Shown piece after piece: positions 41,148 through 43,887 of a stretch of 43,887 nt of DNA. Position 1 is the first letter of the stretch. Each line of letters opens with the position of its first letter. Source of the stretch: Lachnospiraceae bacterium AM48-27BH. Lineage in GTDB: Bacteria; Bacillota; Clostridia; Lachnospirales; Lachnospiraceae. The stretch covers positions 1 through 43,887 of the forward strand of contig QUFC01000038.1 of NCBI GenBank assembly GCA_003478355.1. The letters run 5' to 3'. The notes under the pieces were generated by a model. That model had not been told where the DNA came from. It did not search any database and worked only from the letters and a program-made list of their open reading frames with translations. Both the position numbers and the translations under genes were made by a program.

Positions 41148-41321
41148 ATGAAGAAAACAAACGAAGGCCAGAACGGCCAGGTTGAGAATTTAAAAAGCAT
41201 TTTAGAGGGTTTCGGAATCAAAACGTCGAAGGAACTTGACGCCGCACTTTCGGAAACCCTGGACGCCCTTACAATCGGCATTATGACAGACCGCGCGATC
41301 GGGGCGAGAAATTCAGCATAA
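41148..41321 (+). CDS. Hypothetical protein (57 residues)
   Basis: A short frame with AAGGCGGTG at 41134-41142, a site repeated at two other genes of this block. The product (MKKTNEGQNGQVENLKSILEGFG...) looks like an amphipathic helical peptide. Not recognised. A 10-bp stem (GGCGCAACGT at 41328-41337 with ACGTTGCGCC at 41357-41366) follows the stop. Confidence 0.55.
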   Translation: MKKTNEGQNGQVENLKSILEGFGIKTSKELDAALSETLDALTIGIMTDRAIGARNSA

Positions 41322-41327
41322 AGCAAA

Positions 41328-41366
41328 GGCGCAACGTCAAAGATTGGAACCCTGACACGTTGCGCC
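41328..41366 (+). other. Hairpin after the 57-residue gene
   Basis: A perfect 10-bp inverted repeat, GGCGCAACGT / ACGTTGCGCC, with a 19-base loop and no T tract. It may be an mRNA stabiliser or a protein-binding site rather than a terminator. Confidence 0.5.
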
Positions 41367-41423
41367 CGATGTTGGCCGCGTTTTGGACACAGCCTTTAAT
41401 AATTATAGGGGAAACGTGAAGAA

Positions 41424-41654
41424 ATGTCAATCGTTAGAAATACAAGGGAAGCCCCGTATTACATAGACGGAATCACAAAAGCAACGGATCCATTCTGGAA
41501 AGTCTATTGCACTTGTGGTTTCACGTTCCTTTCGTGCATTTCAAACGGCAAGTGTCCGAAATGTGGGCGCGTGGAAGGTAAACGAATGTTAGGCGATAGA
41601 ACTTTCGAAGAAGTCGTCGCGGAACGCGGACAGCCGCGGCCGCTGGAAGATTAA
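41424..41654 (+). CDS. Small zinc-ribbon protein (76 residues)
   Basis: Contains VYCTCGF and KCPKCGR, two cysteine pairs that would form a zinc ribbon, with a third cysteine between them. The acidic/basic C-terminus ends in RGQPRPLED. It is the last frame before the tandem repeats, and its stop codon lies in the first repeat unit. Function unknown. Confidence 0.6.
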   Translation: MSIVRNTREAPYYIDGITKATDPFWKVYCTCGFTFLSCISNGKCPKCGRVEGKRMLGDRTFEEVVAERGQPRPLED

Positions 41655-41740
41655 ATCAGAATAAATCAGAGTTTATCAGAGTAAATCCGACTTTATCAGA
41701 GTTTATCAGAGTTTATCAGAGTTTATCAGAGTAAATCAGA
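41651..41740 (+). repeat. Nine tandem 10-bp repeats, candidate centromere (tubC-like)
   Basis: Nine directly adjoining 10-bp units follow the pattern N-T-(A/T)-(A/T)-ATC-(A/C)-GA, e.g. GTTTATCAGA (four units, one of them starting with G after a C-starting variant) and GTAAATCAGA. The period equals one helical turn, so all copies face the same side. They end directly before a winged-helix gene and a tubulin-like gene, the arrangement of type III plasmid partition systems, where the centromere is a tandem repeat bound by TubR. Confidence 0.8.
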
Positions 41741-41758
41741 GAAAAAGGCGGTGAAACT

Positions 41759-42016
41759 TTGAACAGACTAGGCTTTATCGTTTTGTCAATCCTTTCCCAG
41801 AACGGGGCGACGAACAAATTATCTTCAATGTCGGTTCAGGAGATTTCCGACACGGAAGAATTCGGCTATAAGCCGAACACAATTTTTAAAAAAATCAAGG
41901 AATTCGAAGACGCCGGATATATCGGCCGCGGCTTGAAAGAAGGCCGGGCGGACACGTTCTTCATCACGGACACCGGACGGGAATTCCTGGAAGGGGCGAA
42001 GCATGAAACGAAGTGA
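41759..42016 (+). CDS. tubR: Winged-helix DNA-binding protein, TubR-like partition adaptor
   Basis: An 85-residue protein with a winged helix-turn-helix pattern: an N-terminal helix (GFIVLSILSQNGA), a recognition helix region (SVQEISDTEEFGYKPNTIFKKIKEFEDAGYIG) and a wing ending FFITDTGREFL. TubR proteins of type III systems are small winged-helix proteins encoded just before tubZ that bind the repeats and the TubZ tail. Sequence similarity within TubR is low, so the assignment rests mainly on context. The TTG start follows AAGGCGGTG. Confidence 0.7.
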   Translation: MNRLGFIVLSILSQNGATNKLSSMSVQEISDTEEFGYKPNTIFKKIKEFEDAGYIGRGLKEGRADTFFITDTGREFLEGAKHETK

Positions 42017-42037
42017 CGCCAGAACAGAAACGACAAC

Positions 42038-42054
42038 CGGACGGAAAACGTCCG
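42038..42054 (+). other. Small hairpin between tubR-like and tubZ-like genes
   Basis: CGGACG (42038-42043) and CGTCCG (42049-42054) around GAAAA. It lies in the 65-base gap and could tune translation of the downstream gene. Confidence 0.4.
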
Positions 42055-42081
42055 ATAATACCACGAAGGGAGAATCAGAAC

Positions 42082-43116
42082 ATGAAAAATAAAATTGCTT
42101 TTGTAGCGGTCGGCCAGGCCGGCGGCAACATTGGACAGCTTTTCGAAGATCGGGGCTTTAATGTCCTTTACATCAACACGTCCCAGGAAGACCTTGACAC
42201 CCTGGAACACGCAAAATATAAATACCACATTCCAGGCGGCGAAGGTTGCAATAAGAACCGGCGGAAGGCGAAACAGCTTGTGATTGACGACTTCGACCGT
42301 ATCGCGGCAGAGATCGAAACCAAAATCAAGGCGGATCTGACGTTCGTTATCTTCGCCAGCGGCGGCGGAACCGGTTCAGGAGCCGGCCCGATGTTGATTG
42401 ACCTTTTAATCGACGAAGGCCGCGCCATCGGAGCGATCACGATTGTTCCGGGGCAGAATGAAAGCGTGAAGGCACATATCAATTCTTACGACTGTTTTTC
42501 GGAGTTGACAGAAATCGCCGGAACGGCCGCTTGCTTCATCCTGGACAACGACCGGGCGGAAAAATTGTCAATCAATACTTCCTTCGTGGACGACTTCTGT
42601 TCGTTCCTGGAAGTGCCGGAGAAACATAAGAGCGTGAAGGGCAATATTGACAAGGCCGAAATCATGGAGACACTAAGCGCCCACGGAATGGCCCTTGTGA
42701 CGTCCAGAAAGGCCCAAAACAGCGCCGAAACGATTAAGGCTATACAAGATAACCCTTACGCCCCTATCGAGGGCGACAGAGCCGTTAAATACATCACAGC
42801 GTCATTGTCGGACGGTGTAACCATGCCGGAACTGGAAAAAGCGATCGGAACCCCGATCGACACCTTCCAGACCTTCAATGACGAAGGAATCACAATTTGT
42901 TGTATTTCGGGGCTGACTTATCCACAATCACGTCTGGATATTGTGTATAAAAAAGTGGATGAAAACAAAGAGGTGATCGAAAAGAACCTGACAGCAACCA
43001 GAGAAACCCGGATGAAGAAATCAATTAACTTCTTGGACGATCTGGAACCGCCGAAGAAGGCGGCGGAAGCCCCGAAACCAAAATCAAAACGGGACATTAT
43101 GAGCAAGTATTTATAA
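42082..43116 (+). CDS. tubZ: Tubulin/FtsZ-superfamily GTPase, TubZ-like
   Basis: A 344-residue protein with the tubulin G-box GGGTGSG (residues 94-100), an N-terminal nucleotide loop (GQAGGNIG, residues 11-18) and an NTSQEDLD strand-loop at residues 32-39. Together these define the superfamily. It is not cell-division FtsZ: it lies on a mobile element and has a short, basic, proline-containing tail (PPKKAAEAPKPKSKRD) as used by TubZ to contact TubR on the centromere. TubZ filaments treadmill and pull plasmid DNA apart. The ATG at 42082 follows GAAGGGAG; the frame extends further upstream without good support. Confidence 0.88.
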   Translation: MKNKIAFVAVGQAGGNIGQLFEDRGFNVLYINTSQEDLDTLEHAKYKYHIPGGEGCNKNRRKAKQLVIDDFDRIAAEIETKIKADLTFVIFASGGGTGSGAGPMLIDLLIDEGRAIGAITIVPGQNESVKAHINSYDCFSELTEIAGTAACFILDNDRAEKLSINTSFVDDFCSFLEVPEKHKSVKGNIDKAEIMETLSAHGMALVTSRKAQNSAETIKAIQDNPYAPIEGDRAVKYITASLSDGVTMPELEKAIGTPIDTFQTFNDEGITICCISGLTYPQSRLDIVYKKVDENKEVIEKNLTATRETRMKKSINFLDDLEPPKKAAEAPKPKSKRDIMSKYL

Positions 43117-43129
43117 AGGCGGTGTTTTT

Positions 43130-43699
43130 ATGGCGGAAATTAACTGGATCAAACTTCGTGTAGATATGTTTGACGACGATAAAATCAAAATCATTCAATC
43201 CATGCCGGAAGGCGACGCGATCCTGGTCGTGTGGATCCGTATTCTTGCGCTTGCCGGTAAATGCAACGCGAAGGGCCTTGTCTTGATCGAAGACGAATTC
43301 CCATATTCTGACGAAATGCTGGCGACTATTTTTAATAAGCCGCTGGCAACCGTCCGCCTGGCCCTTACGACCTTCGAGAAGTTCCACATGATCGAGAGAA
43401 CCGAAAAAGGGATTTACATAACCAACTTCGAAGCGAACCAGAACAGCGAAGGCATGGAGAGAATCAGAGAACAAAACCGGATCAGACAGCAGAGACAGCG
43501 CGAAAAGAAACGCGCCCTTCTGGGAATGTCACAGCCGGAAGAAAAGTCAGAACCCCAGGAAGAACCGGCGGTTTTGCCAAAAGAAGAAACTGAAATCGTG
43601 ACCGACGGCGTGACGCGTCACGTTACATCACGCGTGACAAGCCGTGAAATCACGGAACAGAATAAGAATAAGAATATAGATATATATAACTATAAATGA
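43130..43699 (+). CDS. Replisome-organizer-type replication initiator (Phage_rep_org_N)
   Basis: A 189-residue protein. The N-terminal 120 residues (EINWIKLRVDMFDDDKIKIIQSMPEGDAILVVWIRILALAGK... YSDEMLATIFNKPLATVRLAL) match the phage replisome organizer/DnaD-like N-terminal domain, a winged-helix origin binder. The C-terminus is low complexity with the unit VTRHVTSRVTSREIT, and the usual DnaD C-terminal domain is missing, so this is a short form. The DNA coding for that part is full of CGTGA dyads, suggesting the origin lies inside the gene. It follows tubZ, with AAGGCGGTG as its site. Confidence 0.8.
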   Translation: MAEINWIKLRVDMFDDDKIKIIQSMPEGDAILVVWIRILALAGKCNAKGLVLIEDEFPYSDEMLATIFNKPLATVRLALTTFEKFHMIERTEKGIYITNFEANQNSEGMERIREQNRIRQQRQREKKRALLGMSQPEEKSEPQEEPAVLPKEETEIVTDGVTRHVTSRVTSREITEQNKNKNIDIYNYK

Positions 43700-43700
43700 G
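43597..43700. other. Candidate replication origin: CGTGA dyads followed by an AT-rich tract
   Basis: Within 43597-43655 there are about seven CGTGA/TCACG half-sites, forming GTGACGCGTCAC (43610-43621), TCACGCGTGA (43628-43637) and CCGTGA-AA-TCACGG (43642-43655). The next ~45 bases are almost all A and T (AATAAGAATAAGAATATA and onward), as in a strand-opening element. Initiator-coding origins are known in lambdoid and SPP1-type phages. Confidence 0.55.
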
Positions 43701-43743
43701 CAAATTTGAAAAATTGCACAAAACTACACTGCGAATTTCATAA

Positions 43744-43875
43744 ATGAATCAAAATCATTGCTTTCCTTTGCGCATTGAAAAAGATAACGATACTTTTCCA
43801 GCTGAATGGTATCACAGATTTCGTGATATCCAGTTTCAAACGAACAGAACCTACCAGTACCCACTGCACACATGA
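43744..43875 (+). CDS. Possible short protein (43 residues)
   Basis: An ATG-started frame near the right edge (MNQNHCFPLRIEKDNDTF...). There is no clear ribosome-binding site, and base use differs from the genes to the left. It may be chance. Confidence 0.2.
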   Translation: MNQNHCFPLRIEKDNDTFPAEWYHRFRDIQFQTNRTYQYPLHT

Positions 43876-43887
43876 AATGTGCCAGTG

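Larger units (their letters stand above)
33413..43887. mobile_element. Integrated phage-like element in miaB (left part; right end outside the window)
   Basis: It starts at the point where miaB loses homology (33410-33415; exact crossover not resolvable). Contents in order are three small genes, a large serine recombinase, a small-RNA candidate, a repressor switch, unknown genes, a C-type-lectin-fold protein, a TubR/TubZ-type partition block and a replisome-organizer-type initiator gene. No structural phage genes or conjugation genes appear within the visible 10.5 kb, so phage, phage-plasmid and conjugative element remain open. The repressor switch and the initiator gene favour a phage lineage. 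Confidence 0.85.

Noticed and set aside
41651..41740. CRISPR array
   Set aside because: The 10-bp units adjoin without spacers, and no cas genes are near; a protein-bound centromere or iteron explains them better.
42082..43116. Cell-division protein FtsZ
   Set aside because: The protein shares only the superfamily GTPase motifs; the mobile location, the repeats, the winged-helix neighbour and the basic tail fit TubZ.
33413..43887. Integrative conjugative element
   Set aside because: No relaxase, coupling protein or secretion genes are visible, although they could lie to the right of the window; the repressor switch and replisome-organizer gene favour a phage lineage.

Overview
The window comes from a spore-forming member of the Firmicutes, most likely a gut Lachnospiraceae. 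The evidence is the presence of spoIVA and yqfC/yqfD, the der-plsY-gpsA order, Clostridia-type intrinsic terminators and Shine-Dalgarno sites, and moderate GC. The genus cannot be fixed from sequence alone. Bases 1 to about 33,412 are chromosome; about 33,413 to the right edge (43,887) is an integrated mobile element whose right end lies outside the window.

Chromosomal layout: a radical-SAM/PDZ protein (DUF512), der, plsY and gpsA form a tight cluster. A complete branched-chain amino acid ABC importer follows (binding lipoprotein, two permeases, two ATPases), with an attenuator-like hairpin after the binding-protein gene. spoIVA comes next, with its ribosome-binding site buried in the terminator of the importer operon. 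Then come a beta-CASP RNase-like protein with RNase HI, an LprI-like protein, a divergent kinase-like/LysR pair, a DUF1275 membrane protein, a 41-residue membrane peptide, alaS, rpsU, yqfC-yqfD-phoH-ybeY, a DUF3048 lipoprotein, a SpoVB/MurJ-like flippase, two flavoproteins, proB-DUF896-proA, a GNAT acetyltransferase and the first 50 codons of miaB. A 179-bp multi-hairpin repeat sits immediately upstream of both proB and proA. Three chromosomal genes (alaS, yqfD and an HI0933-type flavoprotein) carry five single-base losses in short homopolymers. These look like consensus errors rather than biology, because alaS is essential.

The element interrupts miaB at the conserved TFGC motif. It carries a large serine recombinase (minus strand), a phage-type repressor/Cro-position switch with four 13-bp operators, and many small unknown genes. 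It also has a C-type-lectin-fold protein whose last ~36 codons look like a diversity-generating-retroelement variable region (no reverse transcriptase in the window). A compact maintenance block follows: nine tandem 10-bp repeats, a TubR-like winged-helix protein, a TubZ-like tubulin GTPase and a phage replisome-organizer-type initiator gene with an origin-like cluster of dyads. This suggests a temperate phage or phage-plasmid that can replicate and segregate outside the chromosome.

The most novel signal is a predicted ~88-nt RNA (about 36,483-36,570). It has a consensus promoter, an unpaired 5' end GCUUAUUUCC, a hairpin and an intrinsic terminator. Its 5' end is the exact complement of a 10-mer, GGAAATAAGC, found at the translation-initiation regions of four element genes, with a fifth near-match. 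The 10-mer is kept in different reading frames. This predicts an element-encoded antisense RNA controlling a set of its own genes; it is an inference from sequence and needs testing.
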